NCBI RefSeq assembly: GCF_006539865.1
Contig: NZ_BJNV01000035.1
Coordinates: forward strand, 1-50,428
Direction of reading: 5' to 3'
Length of the DNA stretch: 50,428 nt
DNA from: Zoogloea ramigera
GTDB lineage: Bacteria; Pseudomonadota; Gammaproteobacteria; Burkholderiales; Rhodocyclaceae
Position 1 is the first letter of the stretch, and every line of letters begins with the position of its first letter. Made by a program: the position numbers and the translations under genes. Under the pieces are notes generated by a model that ran no database searches, had not been told where the DNA came from, and worked only from the letters and a program-made list of their open reading frames with translations. Shown here piece by piece: positions 9,767-18,315 of the stretch.

Positions 9767-10879
9767 ATGTCGGCCTTGTTCACGCCCTTCGCCCTCGACG
9801 GCCTCAGCCTCCCCAACCGCATCGTCATCGCGCCCATGTGCCAGTACTCGGCGGTGGACGGCAACGCCCAGGACTGGCACCTGATCCACCTGGGCAACCT
9901 GGCGCTCTCCGGCGCCGGGCTCCTGGTCATCGAGGCCACCGGCGTCGAGCCGGAGGGGCGCATCACGCCGGCCTGCCTCGGCCTGTGGTCGGATGCCAAC
10001 GAGGCGGCCCTCGGCCGGGTGGTCGAGGGCGTCCGCAAGTATTCGGACATGCCGCTGGCGATCCAGCTCGGCCACGCCGGCCGCAAGGCCTCCAGCGCGC
10101 TGCCCTGGCAGGGCGGGCAGCTGTTGGCGCCGGAGGCGGGCGGCTGGCCGACGCAGGGGCCGTCGGCGCTGCCCCATCTGCCCCACGAACCGGCTCCGCG
10201 GGCCATCGATGCTGATAGTCTGGTGCGCATCCGCGAGGCTTTTGCGGCGGCGGCGCGGCGGGCGGCGCGGATCGGGATCGACTGCATCGAGCTGCACGGG
10301 GCCCACGGCTATCTGCTGCACCAGTTCCTGTCGCCGCTCTCCAACCAGCGCGACGATGCCTACGGCGGCAGCCTCGAGAACCGCATGCGCTTTCCGCTGG
10401 AGGTGTTCGACGCGGTGCGGGCGGCCTTTCCGGCGGGCAAGCCGGTGGGGATGCGCATCTCGGCCACCGACTGGGTTGAGGGCGGCTGGGACCTGGAGCA
10501 GAGCGTGGTGCTGGCCCAGGCGCTGAAGGCCCGCGGCTGCGCGTTCATGCATGTCTCCACCGGCGGCCTGTCGCCCCAGCAGAAGCTGGTGCCGGGGCCG
10601 GGCTACCAGCTGCCGTTTGCGGTGCGCATCCGTCAGGAGACCGGTATGCCGACCATCGCGGTGGGCCTGATCACCGAGCCGGAGCAGGCCGAGGAGATCG
10701 TCGCCAGGGGCCAGGCCGATCTGGTGGGCGTCGCCCGCTGCATGCTCTACGACCCGCGCTGGCCGTGGCATGCCGCGGCCCGGCTGGGCGCCCGCTTGAC
10801 GGCGGCGCCCCAGTACTGGCGCTGCCTGCCCCGCGAGCACGCCCAGCTGTTCTCGGGTGCGCAGGTGGGCGGGCGCTGA
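9767..10879 (+). CDS. NADH:flavin oxidoreductase, old yellow enzyme family (YqjM/XenA type)
   Basis: This 370-residue TIM-barrel FMN flavoprotein should reduce activated C=C bonds of enones or related xenobiotics with NAD(P)H in the cytosol. Motifs read in order: APMCQYSA with C25, the cysteine that tunes FMN in the XenA/YqjM class; WHLIHLGNLALSGAGL; QLGHAGRKAS; HGAHGYLLHQFLSP with the substrate-binding His and following YGGSLENRMRF; and GLITEPEQAEEIV with GVARCMLYDP for FMN phosphate binding. The length is normal for class III OYEs. The start ATG has AGGAG 8 bases upstream (9754-9758), which rejects the longer upstream in-frame extension. It is the only plus-strand gene in the kinase block and stands alone. 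The physiological substrate cannot be read from context. Confidence 0.93.
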   Translation: MSALFTPFALDGLSLPNRIVIAPMCQYSAVDGNAQDWHLIHLGNLALSGAGLLVIEATGVEPEGRITPACLGLWSDANEAALGRVVEGVRKYSDMPLAIQLGHAGRKASSALPWQGGQLLAPEAGGWPTQGPSALPHLPHEPAPRAIDADSLVRIREAFAAAARRAARIGIDCIELHGAHGYLLHQFLSPLSNQRDDAYGGSLENRMRFPLEVFDAVRAAFPAGKPVGMRISATDWVEGGWDLEQSVVLAQALKARGCAFMHVSTGGLSPQQKLVPGPGYQLPFAVRIRQETGMPTIAVGLITEPEQAEEIVARGQADLVGVARCMLYDPRWPWHAAARLGARLTAAPQYWRCLPREHAQLFSGAQVGGR

Positions 10880-10916
10880 GATGAGCCACTGAGGCGCGCC
10901 GCGCGCCCCTGCCGCA

Positions 10917-13900
10917 TCATGCGGTGGGGCGGGGGCGGGCGTGGCGGAGGATGCTGGCGATGAGCTGGTCGGGGTCGAGGGGCTTGGCCAGGTGGTCGAC
11001 CATGCCGGCGGCCAGGCAGGTGGCGCGTTCTTCATTGAGGGCGTGGGCGGTCTGGCCGATGACGGGGAGGCCGGGGGCCAGGGCGCGGATCTGCCGGGTG
11101 GCTTCGTAGCCGTCCATGACCGGCATCTGCACGTCCATCAGCACCACGTCGAAGCCGTCGGCGCCGCGCTGCCTGACGTGGTCGACGGCCTCCTGGCCAT
11201 TGATGGCGAGGGTGACCTCGGCGCCTTCGCTCACCAGGTTGTCTTCGAGCACGAGCTGATTCACCTCGTTGTCCTCGGCGGCCAGGATGCGCAGCCCGGC
11301 CAGCCGGGGCCCCGGCCCGGGCGCTGCCAGGGCGGGGGCGGCGGGCTGGGCGGCCGCCACTTCGATGCAGGGCAGCCGGACCTCGAAACGGCTGCCTGCG
11401 CCGGCCTGGCTCTCGGCGCTGAGGGTGCCGCCCATCAGCTCGACGATGCGGCGGGTGATCGCGAGGCCCAGTCCGGTGCCGCCGAAGCGCCGGGTGGTGG
11501 AGTTGTCGGCCTGCTCGAAGGGGGCAAAGACGGTGGCGAGCTGCTCGGTCGTCATGCCGATGCCGGTGTCGATGACGCTGAACACCAGGCTCTCGCCCTC
11601 CCGGCCGACCTCCAGCGTGATGCCGCCCCGTTCGGTGAACTTGACCGCGTTCGAAAGCAGGTTGACCAGGATCTGGGCGATCCGCAGCGGGTCGGACAGG
11701 CACACCGCGGGCAGCGGCGAGCGCTGGCGGAGCTGCAGGCACAGGCCCTTGCTGGAGGCGGCTTCTTCCATCAGCAGCAGGGCGTCGCCGGTGACCCGGG
11801 CCGGCTCGATCGGGATGGCCTCGATGCGCAGCTTGCCGGCTTCGATCTTCGAGTAGTCGAGGATGTCGTTGATGATGCCCAGCAGGAGCCGCCCCGAGGC
11901 CAGGATGCGGGCGAAGACGGCCTGCGTGGCGTCGCGCCCGGCGTTGTCGCGAAAGCCCATCCGCGCGAGCCCGAGCACGCCGTTTAGGGGGGTGCGGATT
12001 TCATGGCTCATGTTGGCGAGGAATTCACTTTTCACGCGGGCCAGCCGCACGGCCTCGGCGCGGGCGGTTTCGAGGTCGGCGGTGCGGGCGGAGACGAGCG
12101 CCTCGAGGCTGTCCTGGTAGCGCGCCAGCTCTTCGTCCTTGCGCACCCGTTCGGTGATGTCCTGCAGGATGGCGATGCCGCCGACGATCTCGCCGGCGGT
12201 GTCGCGCAGCGGGGCGCAGGTCATGGCGATCGCCAGCTCCCGGCCCGAGTAAGTGGTGCGATATGGCCCCTCGTACTGGGCGAGCTCGCCGGCGAGGGCC
12301 GCGCGCATGCCCGGGATGACCCGCTGGTCCTTCAGCTTCCGGCAATCGAGGGCGTTCATGTAGCTCAACGGCGCCCCCATGATGCGGGCGAACTGCTGGT
12401 TGCAGTAGCTCACCTGCAGCGTGAGGGTGTAGTGCAGGATGCCCACCGGCGAGTATTCGAGCAGCAGGCGGTTGCGTTCCTCGATCTCGCGCAGGGCCAG
12501 CTCGGCCAGCTTGCGGTCGGTGATCTCGGTGCTCACGCCGTCCCACAGCACCGAGCCGTCGCCCTGGAGGGTCGCGCTGGCCAGCACCGCGATCCAGCGC
12601 AGCTCGGTACCGACCCGGACCCGCCCCTCCCAGCCAAAGGCCTGCCCCTGCCCCATGTGGGTATCGATCGTGTCGCGCAGCGCGCGGCGGTCGGCCTCGA
12701 CGAGGGTGTCGAGCAGGACTTCGGCCGAGTTCAGCAGGGCCTCGGCGGTCTGCCCCACCTGCGCGCAGAAGCGCGGGCTGACGTAGGTGAAGCCGGGCTG
12801 TCCGGCCGCGTCGAGGCGGAACTTGATGATCCCCACCGGGATGCGGCCCACCAAGCCCTGGTAGTCATCCACGGCCTGCTGCAAGGATTGCTCGACCTGC
12901 TTGCGGGTGCTGATGTCCTGCACTGCGCCATACACCGCGACCAGCCTGCCGTCGGCGTCCCGCTCGGCCCGGCCAAGGCCGTGTATCCAGCGCAGCGTGC
13001 CGTCGGGCATGTGGAGGCGATAGACCATGTCGTAGGGCTGGCCATCCTTGAGCAGGCCTTGCTCGAAGCGCTCGCGGGCGGCGGGCTGGTCATCCGGGTG
13101 GATCCGGCCCAGCCAGTCGTCGTGGGAGAACGGCCGCTCGGGGGCGACACCCAGGACCCTGTCGAAGGCCTGGGAGTGGGTCACCTGGCCGCTGGCGAGG
13201 TCGATGGAGTAGGCGCCGAGCCGGCCGATCTGCTCGGCGGCGTCGAGGGCGAGGTCGCGCTTGCGCAGCTCGTGGAGGGTGGTTTCGAGGTGGGCCTTGC
13301 TCTCGAGGGCCCGGGCCGCTGCGTCGCGCTGGCGCCGGTAGAGCCGCCCGATGGCCAGCGCCGAGCCTGACGAGACGAGCAGGAAGACCCCCAGTATGAT
13401 GGCGGTGCGGGTTGCGTCGTGCCGCCACTGGGCGAGGTAGGCGTCCCGCGCGAGGCCCACCACGAGGAGGAAGGGCAGGCCTTCGACCCGCCGCACGGCA
13501 TTGATCCGCTCGACGCCGTCGGAGGTGTCTGCGCTGCGGTAGGTGAAGCTCGTCTGGCCGGCTTCGAGATGGCGGCGCAGGTCGCTTGACGCCCATACGT
13601 TGCCGGTCGTCCCGGCCGGGCCGGCGACGGGCGGGCTGCGGGTGATCAGGCTGTAGTCATCGAAGCGCAGGATCGCGGTGCCGCCCTCACCCAGTTGCGG
13701 GCGGGACAGCAGCTCGGTGAAGTGCTCCAGCGGCACGATCACCGAGACGATGCCGCCGAAGCTGCCGTCCGGCCGGTTGAAGCGTCGCGAGAAGGGGATC
13801 AGCCAGCCCGAGCTGCCCTGCCGGTTGACCGGGCGGCCGATGACCAGACCCCGGGCCGGATCGTCGCGCAGCAGCTTGAAGCACTGGCAGACGTCCTGAA

Positions 13901-14315
13901 CCAGCCCCGGGCTGCCGCGGTTGGCCCACCTGGGCTGCCCCTTGGCGTCGAACACGCGGATGCTCTCGGTTTCGGGCAGCCAGCCCTTGAAGCGGGCCAG
14001 CATGGTGAGGACTTCGTTTTCGTCCAGATACTTGCTGCCGCCCTGGGCTTCGCGGCTGAACTCGTCGGCGAGGGCCTGCAGCGCCACGTCGATGCTGCGG
14101 GCGCTGCTGGAGAGGCTCTGGTCGAGCACATGGGCCAGGTTGAGGGTTGCGGTCTGGGCCTGCGACTCGACGTTGTGAAGGCTTTGCTGGAGATTCAGCA
14201 CACCGAGGGCGATGGCCGCCAGGTTGCACAGCACGACGACGGCGCCGAGCAGCAAGGTGATGCGCTCTCGTGGGGCAGGGGTGGCGCGGGCGGCGGCAGG
14301 GGAGGGCTCGTTCAT
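10917..14315 (-). CDS. Multi-sensor hybrid histidine kinase (Cache, PAS x3, HK, REC)
   Basis: This 1132-residue membrane protein has an N-terminal TM at about 20-42, then a periplasmic dCache-like sensor (LDQSLSSSARSIDVALQALADEF through FFLLVVGLARDAYL-type C-terminal strand), and a second TM at about 305-325. Three PAS/PAC units follow; their PAC ends are visible as AVYGAVQDISTRKQ, WDGVSTEITDRKL and GIAILQDITERVRK. HisKA carries H771 in [13 protein letters not shown], and HATPase shows LLSNAVKF, DTGIGM and [10 protein letters not shown]. One receiver has acceptor D1061 in VVLMDVQMPVMDG. There is no HPt or output domain, so phosphate must pass to a separate protein. It is convergent with the OYE gene, 37 bases apart. 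No strong Shine-Dalgarno precedes the ATG, so the exact start is less certain. Confidence 0.92.
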   Translation of the reverse strand: MNEPSPAAARATPAPRERITLLLGAVVVLCNLAAIALGVLNLQQSLHNVESQAQTATLNLAHVLDQSLSSSARSIDVALQALADEFSREAQGGSKYLDENEVLTMLARFKGWLPETESIRVFDAKGQPRWANRGSPGLVQDVCQCFKLLRDDPARGLVIGRPVNRQGSSGWLIPFSRRFNRPDGSFGGIVSVIVPLEHFTELLSRPQLGEGGTAILRFDDYSLITRSPPVAGPAGTTGNVWASSDLRRHLEAGQTSFTYRSADTSDGVERINAVRRVEGLPFLLVVGLARDAYLAQWRHDATRTAIILGVFLLVSSGSALAIGRLYRRQRDAAARALESKAHLETTLHELRKRDLALDAAEQIGRLGAYSIDLASGQVTHSQAFDRVLGVAPERPFSHDDWLGRIHPDDQPAARERFEQGLLKDGQPYDMVYRLHMPDGTLRWIHGLGRAERDADGRLVAVYGAVQDISTRKQVEQSLQQAVDDYQGLVGRIPVGIIKFRLDAAGQPGFTYVSPRFCAQVGQTAEALLNSAEVLLDTLVEADRRALRDTIDTHMGQGQAFGWEGRVRVGTELRWIAVLASATLQGDGSVLWDGVSTEITDRKLAELALREIEERNRLLLEYSPVGILHYTLTLQVSYCNQQFARIMGAPLSYMNALDCRKLKDQRVIPGMRAALAGELAQYEGPYRTTYSGRELAIAMTCAPLRDTAGEIVGGIAILQDITERVRKDEELARYQDSLEALVSARTADLETARAEAVRLARVKSEFLANMSHEIRTPLNGVLGLARMGFRDNAGRDATQAVFARILASGRLLLGIINDILDYSKIEAGKLRIEAIPIEPARVTGDALLLMEEAASSKGLCLQLRQRSPLPAVCLSDPLRIAQILVNLLSNAVKFTERGGITLEVGREGESLVFSVIDTGIGMTTEQLATVFAPFEQADNSTTRRFGGTGLGLAITRRIVELMGGTLSAESQAGAGSRFEVRLPCIEVAAAQPAAPALAAPGPGPRLAGLRILAAEDNEVNQLVLEDNLVSEGAEVTLAINGQEAVDHVRQRGADGFDVVLMDVQMPVMDGYEATRQIRALAPGLPVIGQTAHALNEERATCLAAGMVDHLAKPLDPDQLIASILRHARPRPTA

Positions 14316-14427
14316 CGTCCGGCTCGGGCCAGGCTTGGCAGGTGGTCAGTCTATTTCATAACTCCCTGGTGTACGGCAGACGAGCCGGAATCTGAAGCGC
14401 CTGCAGCCCGGGCGGTGCGGCGCAGGG

Positions 14428-15651
14428 TCAGCGTTTGTTGCCGGTCGGCAGCGCTGCGGGGGATGACAGGATGATCTGCCGCTGCAGCGCCACCAGGCGC
14501 TCGACGACGGCCGGCCAGCCGAGCGCCGCGACCCGCGCCCGCGCGGCCAGGGCCTGGCGGGCGCGCTGCGCCGGGGCGTCGGCGAGGCTCACCGCGCCGG
14601 CCACGAAGGCGGCCTCGTCGCCGGGTTCGGCCAGCCAGCCGTGGGTGTCGTGGCGGATCAGCTCGAGCGCCGCGGCGTCCCGGTAGGCCACCACCGGCAG
14701 GCCGCTGGCGAGGGCTTCGGCCACCACGTTGCCGTAGGTTTCGGTGAGGCTGGGAAACAGGAACAGGTCGCCGCTGGCGTAGTGTTCGGCCAGCGCGGTG
14801 CCGGTCTGCATCCCGGCGAACACCGCCCGGGGCTGGCGGCTGCGCAGGGCGGCCAGGGCCGGCCCGCCGCCGACCATCACGAGGCGGGCGCGGGGGTGGC
14901 GGGCGTGGATCGCCGCGAAGGCCTTCTCGAGCAGGGCGAGGTTCTTCTCGGGGGCGATCCGCCCCACGTAGAGCACGGCCAGGTCGTCGGGGCCCAGCCC
15001 CCACTGGCGGCGCAGCCCGGCGTTGCGCCGGTAGGGGGCGAACAGCTCGGTGTCCACACCGCGGGACACCACGTCGATCCGCGGGATGCCCAGCGCCAGC
15101 AGCTCGTTGCCGAGGGCCCGGGTGGGCACCAGGGTCAGGTCGGCCCGCTTGTGGAAGCTGCGCAGGTAGGCAGCGATCGGCGCTTTCAGCCAGCCCACCC
15201 CGTAATGGCCGGTGTAGCGGTGGAAGTTGGTGTGGAATTCGCTGATCACCGGCAGCTGCAGCTTGCGCGCCGCGGCCAGCGCCGACCAGCCGAGCGGGCC
15301 TTCGGTGACCAGCTGGACGATGTCCGGCCGCTGGCGCGACCAGCGCCGCAGCAGGAGCTGGCGGGCCGGCAGGCCGAGCTGCAGCTGGGCGTACTTGGGG
15401 AGCGGGATGCCGCGGGACAGCATCTCTTCGAGGCCGTCAGTGGCCCGGGCACCGGGTTCGCCGCCCTCGTGGGGCTGGCGTGGGCGGATCAGGTCAACCC
15501 GGTGGCCGGCAGCGACCAGCCCCTCCACCAGCCGGCCGGTGCTCATGGCGACGCCGTTGATTTCGGGCGGATAGGTTTCGGTCACCAGCGCTACCCGGAG
15601 GGAAGCGGGTTGCTTGACGAGTTCGTGGCAGACGAGTCCGGCGCGGTCCAT
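14428..15651 (-). CDS. Glycosyltransferase family 4 (GT-B)
   Basis: This is a soluble or membrane-associated GT-B glycosyltransferase of about 407 residues. The N-terminal half opens with RVALVTETYPPEINGVAMST, the Gly-rich acceptor-side loop seen in MgtA/SQD2-like mannosyl- and sulfoquinovosyl-transferases, followed by EFHTNFHRYTGHYG. The C-terminal half has VLYVGRIAPEKNLALL, MVGGGPALAAL and the donor-binding EX7E region FPSLTETYGNVVAEALASGLPVVA. It probably transfers a hexose from a nucleotide sugar to a lipid or polyol acceptor; the acceptor is not deducible. The assigned ATG has little Shine-Dalgarno sequence, and a GTG start about 11 residues in (VKQPASLRVAL) is plausible. It precedes the large kinase by 112 bases, and its upstream neighbour is the SRPBCC gene. 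Confidence 0.85.
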   Translation of the reverse strand: MDRAGLVCHELVKQPASLRVALVTETYPPEINGVAMSTGRLVEGLVAAGHRVDLIRPRQPHEGGEPGARATDGLEEMLSRGIPLPKYAQLQLGLPARQLLLRRWSRQRPDIVQLVTEGPLGWSALAAARKLQLPVISEFHTNFHRYTGHYGVGWLKAPIAAYLRSFHKRADLTLVPTRALGNELLALGIPRIDVVSRGVDTELFAPYRRNAGLRRQWGLGPDDLAVLYVGRIAPEKNLALLEKAFAAIHARHPRARLVMVGGGPALAALRSRQPRAVFAGMQTGTALAEHYASGDLFLFPSLTETYGNVVAEALASGLPVVAYRDAAALELIRHDTHGWLAEPGDEAAFVAGAVSLADAPAQRARQALAARARVAALGWPAVVERLVALQRQIILSSPAALPTGNKR

Positions 15652-15727
15652 GCGGGCAGTGTCGGGGCGCGATGCTGCACGGATGTGACGGGCAGGTGAT
15701 GCCCGGGTGACGCCGCCGGGGTGCGGT

Positions 15728-16219
15728 TCAGCCGGATCTTTCCTGGGCGGCGAGGGCGTGCAGCTGGTCGGCCAGGGCGTCGAGGCATTCGGACCAGCCG
15801 GCCTGGTGGCCGTCGCGCTCGGCCTCGTCGGCGAACAGGCCCTGGTGCAGGCTGAGGCGGGTGCGTTCGCCCAGGGCGTCCAGGCTCACGCTGAGGCAGG
15901 TCTCCGGGCTGCGCTGCCCGTTCGCGTCTTCCCAGCTGTGGCTCATCACGATGGATTCCGGCGCGAGGATGTCCAGGTAGAGGCCGCCGGCCCGGTGGGC
16001 GGTGCCGTCGGGCGCCACCATGTGGCAGTGCCAGGCGCCGCCGGGCCGGAAGTCGGAGGTCCCGACGGAGACGCGGAAGCCCGTCGGCGCGCTCCAGGCG
16101 CGAAACAGCTGGGGTTCGCTCCACATCCGGAAGACCTTTTCCCGGGGGGCGTCGAGGTAGCGGACGAGGGTGAATTGCAGGCCGGCGGCGGTCTCGCCGT
16201 CGGGGGATGGCGGCATCAT
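15728..16219 (-). CDS. SRPBCC / AHSA1-like (START superfamily) protein
   Basis: This small 163-residue helix-grip protein shows FTLVRYLDAPREKVFRMWSEPQLFRAWSAP, then SDFRPGGAWHCHMVAPDG, and a C-terminal helix with GWSECLDALADQL. This is the standard layout of the activator-of-Hsp90-ATPase-1-like SRPBCC proteins. They bind hydrophobic ligands in a deep cavity and are often found as uncharacterised polyketide-cyclase-like proteins. The start is the first of two adjacent Met codons, with AAGGAG 6 bases upstream. The long upstream extension of the frame overlaps the plus-strand RlmN-like gene and is spurious. It is divergent from that gene, and nothing in the context gives a ligand. Confidence 0.85.
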   Translation of the reverse strand: MMPPSPDGETAAGLQFTLVRYLDAPREKVFRMWSEPQLFRAWSAPTGFRVSVGTSDFRPGGAWHCHMVAPDGTAHRAGGLYLDILAPESIVMSHSWEDANGQRSPETCLSVSLDALGERTRLSLHQGLFADEAERDGHQAGWSECLDALADQLHALAAQERSG

Positions 16220-16239
16220 CGTGACTCTCCTTGGCGGGC

Positions 16240-16267
16240 AGGTGGGTACTGCCCGAAACGGGCACCT
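16240..16267. promoter_or_regulatory. Inverted repeat upstream of the SRPBCC gene
   Basis: GCCCG-AAA-CGGGC (16251-16263) forms a perfect 5-bp arm hairpin, with further AGGT/ACCT complementarity outside it (16240-16243 and 16264-16267). It sits 30-50 bases before the SRPBCC start, inside a 171-base divergent promoter region, and could be an operator or a leader hairpin. No factor is identifiable. Confidence 0.3.
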
Positions 16268-16390
16268 CCATAAATTAGGGTGAGCCGGGCTGCACGGCAA
16301 GGAAGATTTTGTGACCTCGCGTGCCTTGCGCCGCCGCGGGCCACGTCGGCTATCCCGGGCGCCCGCGCGAATGCTAGGATTCGCCCCCTC

Positions 16391-17449
16391 ATGCGCATCG
16401 AAACCCTCCGCCAGCGCCTCGCCGATCTGGGCGCCAAACCCGTGCATGTGCAGCGCATGCTGCGCGCCTGGCTGCACGCCCTGCCCCTCGACGCCGGCCC
16501 CACGCGGCGCGGCCCGGCGCTGCCCAGGGCGGTCGTCGACGCCCTGCCGGCGCTCACCGCCGAGCTGGCCGGGCTGGCCCGGGTGCGTTCCGAGCACCCC
16601 GGCGAAGACGGCTCGGCCCGCCTGCTGGTCGAGCTCGCCGACGGCCAGACCGTCGAGAGCGTGTTGCTGCCCCGCGACGGCCTGTGCGTGTCGAGCCAGG
16701 TGGGCTGCGCGGTGGGCTGCACCTTCTGCATGACCGGCCGCGACGGCCTGCTGCGCCAGCTGACGAGCGCCGAGATCCTGGCCCAGGTGGTGCTGGCGCG
16801 GGCCCGGCGGCCGGTGAAGAAGGTGGTGTTCATGGGCATGGGCGAGCCGGCCCACAACATGGACGCAGTGCTCGAGACGATCCAGCTGCTCGGCGAAGAG
16901 GGCGGCATCGGGCACAAGAACCTGGTGTTCTCGACGGTGGGCGATCACCGCGTCTTCGAGCGCCTGCCCGGCCTGCGCGTCAAGCCGGCGCTGGCCCTGT
17001 CGCTGCACACCAGCCGCGCCGGGCTGCGCGCCGAGCTGCTGCCCAAGGCGCCACGCATCACGCCGGACGAGCTCGTCGAGCTGGGCGAGGCCTACGCCCG
17101 CGCGACCGGCTATCCGATCCAGTACCAATGGACACTGATCGAGGGCATCAACGACACGCCGGAGGAGCTCGACGGCATCGTCAGGCTGCTCGCCGGCAAG
17201 TACGCGATCATGAACATGATCCCCTACAACTCGGTGCCCGACCTTCCCTACCGCCGCCCGGACTGGGCGAAGGCCGCCGAGATCGCCCGCAGCCTGCACC
17301 GCCGCGGCGTCCTCACCAAGCTGCGCAACTCTGCCGGGCAGGATGTGGACGGCGGTTGCGGCCAGCTGCGCGCCCGCAGCCTGCAGGGCGACGCCACCAC
17401 CGAGGCGCCGCTGCGCTTCGCGCGCCGGCCGCCGACAGGCGCTCAGTAA
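16391..17449 (+). CDS. RlmN/Cfr-family radical SAM RNA methyltransferase, divergent
   Basis: This is a 352-residue radical SAM enzyme. The [4Fe-4S] cluster motif is C106-x3-C110-x2-C113 (SSQVGCAVGCTFCMTGR). GMGEP appears at 149-153, and the C-terminal methyl-carrying cysteine of the RlmN/Cfr mechanism is C323 in DVDGGCGQLR. These define the dual-specificity family that methylates C2 (RlmN) or C8 (Cfr) of adenosines in rRNA/tRNA. Several positions differ from textbook RlmN. The region after the SLH motif reads TSRAGLRAELLPKAPRITPDEL rather than the usual acidic/LMPIN pattern, and DVDGG replaces DI-AA before the key Cys. The start is the ATG where family alignment begins. The stop overlaps the stop of the convergent acyltransferase by 7 bases. 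It may be a paralogue with a different target from housekeeping RlmN. Confidence 0.85.
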   Translation: MRIETLRQRLADLGAKPVHVQRMLRAWLHALPLDAGPTRRGPALPRAVVDALPALTAELAGLARVRSEHPGEDGSARLLVELADGQTVESVLLPRDGLCVSSQVGCAVGCTFCMTGRDGLLRQLTSAEILAQVVLARARRPVKKVVFMGMGEPAHNMDAVLETIQLLGEEGGIGHKNLVFSTVGDHRVFERLPGLRVKPALALSLHTSRAGLRAELLPKAPRITPDELVELGEAYARATGYPIQYQWTLIEGINDTPEELDGIVRLLAGKYAIMNMIPYNSVPDLPYRRPDWAKAAEIARSLHRRGVLTKLRNSAGQDVDGGCGQLRARSLQGDATTEAPLRFARRPPTGAQ

Positions 17450-18315
17450 AGCTTGGGCTCGCCGGCCGGGCGGGTCTTGAAGCGGCGATGCACCCAGTAG
17501 TACTGGGCCGGCATCGTGCCGATGGCCTCCTCGATGCAGGCGTTCATCCGGCGGGTGTCGGCCTCGACGCTGCTGCCCGGGAAATCGCCCCACGGCTCGC
17601 CCAGCTCCACCACGTAGCCCTGGCCGCCCGGCAGCATGCGGGTGAAGCAGGGCACCACCACCGCGCCGCCCAGCCTGGCGAGCCGCGGCAGCGCCGACAG
17701 GGTGGCCGCCTGCACCCCGAAAAACGGCACGAAGATCGAATCCTCGGGGCCGTTGTCCATGTCGGGCAGGTAATAAAAGGGGCGAATCTCTTTCATCGCC
17801 TTGATCGAGGCGCGCACGCTCTCGTCCCGCCGCAGCAGCACCTGGCTGCCGAAGCGGCTGCGCCCGTGGAACAGCCAGCGGTCGATGACCTTGTCCTTCT
17901 GGCGGGCGTAGATGCTGACGCAGTCGAAGGAGATCGCCATCCGGGTGCCGCCCAGGTCGAGGCCGAGGAAGTGGGGGGTGAGCAGGATCACCGGCTGGCG
18001 CGCGTCCACCAGCTGTCGAAGCCGCTCTTCCCCCTCGATGCGGACCAGGCGCCGGATGCGCTCGGCCGGGGCGAACCAGGCAAGGCCGCGCTCGACGAGG
18101 CTACGCCCGGCCAGCGCGAAGTGCTCCCGGGCGAGGGCCCGCCGCTCGGCCTCGGGGAGCTCCGGGAAGCACAGGCGCAGATTGGTATGCACCACCCGCC
18201 GGCGCGGCGCGATGATCACGTAAAGCAGCAGGCCGATGGCGCGGCCGATGGGCGCCTGCAGCGACAGGGGCAGCCAGTGGAGCAGCCACAGCAGGGCGAC
18301 GACGATTCGACTCAT
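17443..18315 (-). CDS. LpxL/HtrB-family lipid A acyltransferase (second of pair)
   Basis: This is a 290-residue inner-membrane acyltransferase. The N-terminal hydrophobic helix (VVALLWLLHWLPLSLQAPIG) anchors it, and the catalytic HX4D motif is HFLGLD in ILLTPHFLGLDLGGTRM. Further family segments are YYLPDMDNGPEDSIFVPFFGVQAAT and the C-terminal QYYWVHRRFKTRP, the W-HRRFK signature of lauroyl/myristoyl lipid A acyltransferases. It should add a secondary acyl chain to Kdo2-lipid IVA on the cytoplasmic face, using acyl-ACP. The start codon overlaps the stop of the upstream acyltransferase gene (ATGA), so the two are a coupled pair, as is common in betaproteobacteria. Which of the pair is LpxL or LpxM cannot be told from sequence alone. 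Confidence 0.9.
   Translation of the reverse strand: MSRIVVALLWLLHWLPLSLQAPIGRAIGLLLYVIIAPRRRVVHTNLRLCFPELPEAERRALAREHFALAGRSLVERGLAWFAPAERIRRLVRIEGEERLRQLVDARQPVILLTPHFLGLDLGGTRMAISFDCVSIYARQKDKVIDRWLFHGRSRFGSQVLLRRDESVRASIKAMKEIRPFYYLPDMDNGPEDSIFVPFFGVQAATLSALPRLARLGGAVVVPCFTRMLPGGQGYVVELGEPWGDFPGSSVEADTRRMNACIEEAIGTMPAQYYWVHRRFKTRPAGEPKLY

Noticed and set aside
17443-17449. Seven-base convergent overlap of the RlmN-like and acyltransferase genes as a regulatory feature
   Set aside because: Short tail-to-tail overlaps are common in compact genomes and nothing else suggests regulation here.
15728-17593. Long minus-strand frame extending the SRPBCC protein to 621 residues
   Set aside because: The N-terminal two thirds are antisense to the radical SAM enzyme and lack family features; a strong Shine-Dalgarno precedes the internal Met at 16219.
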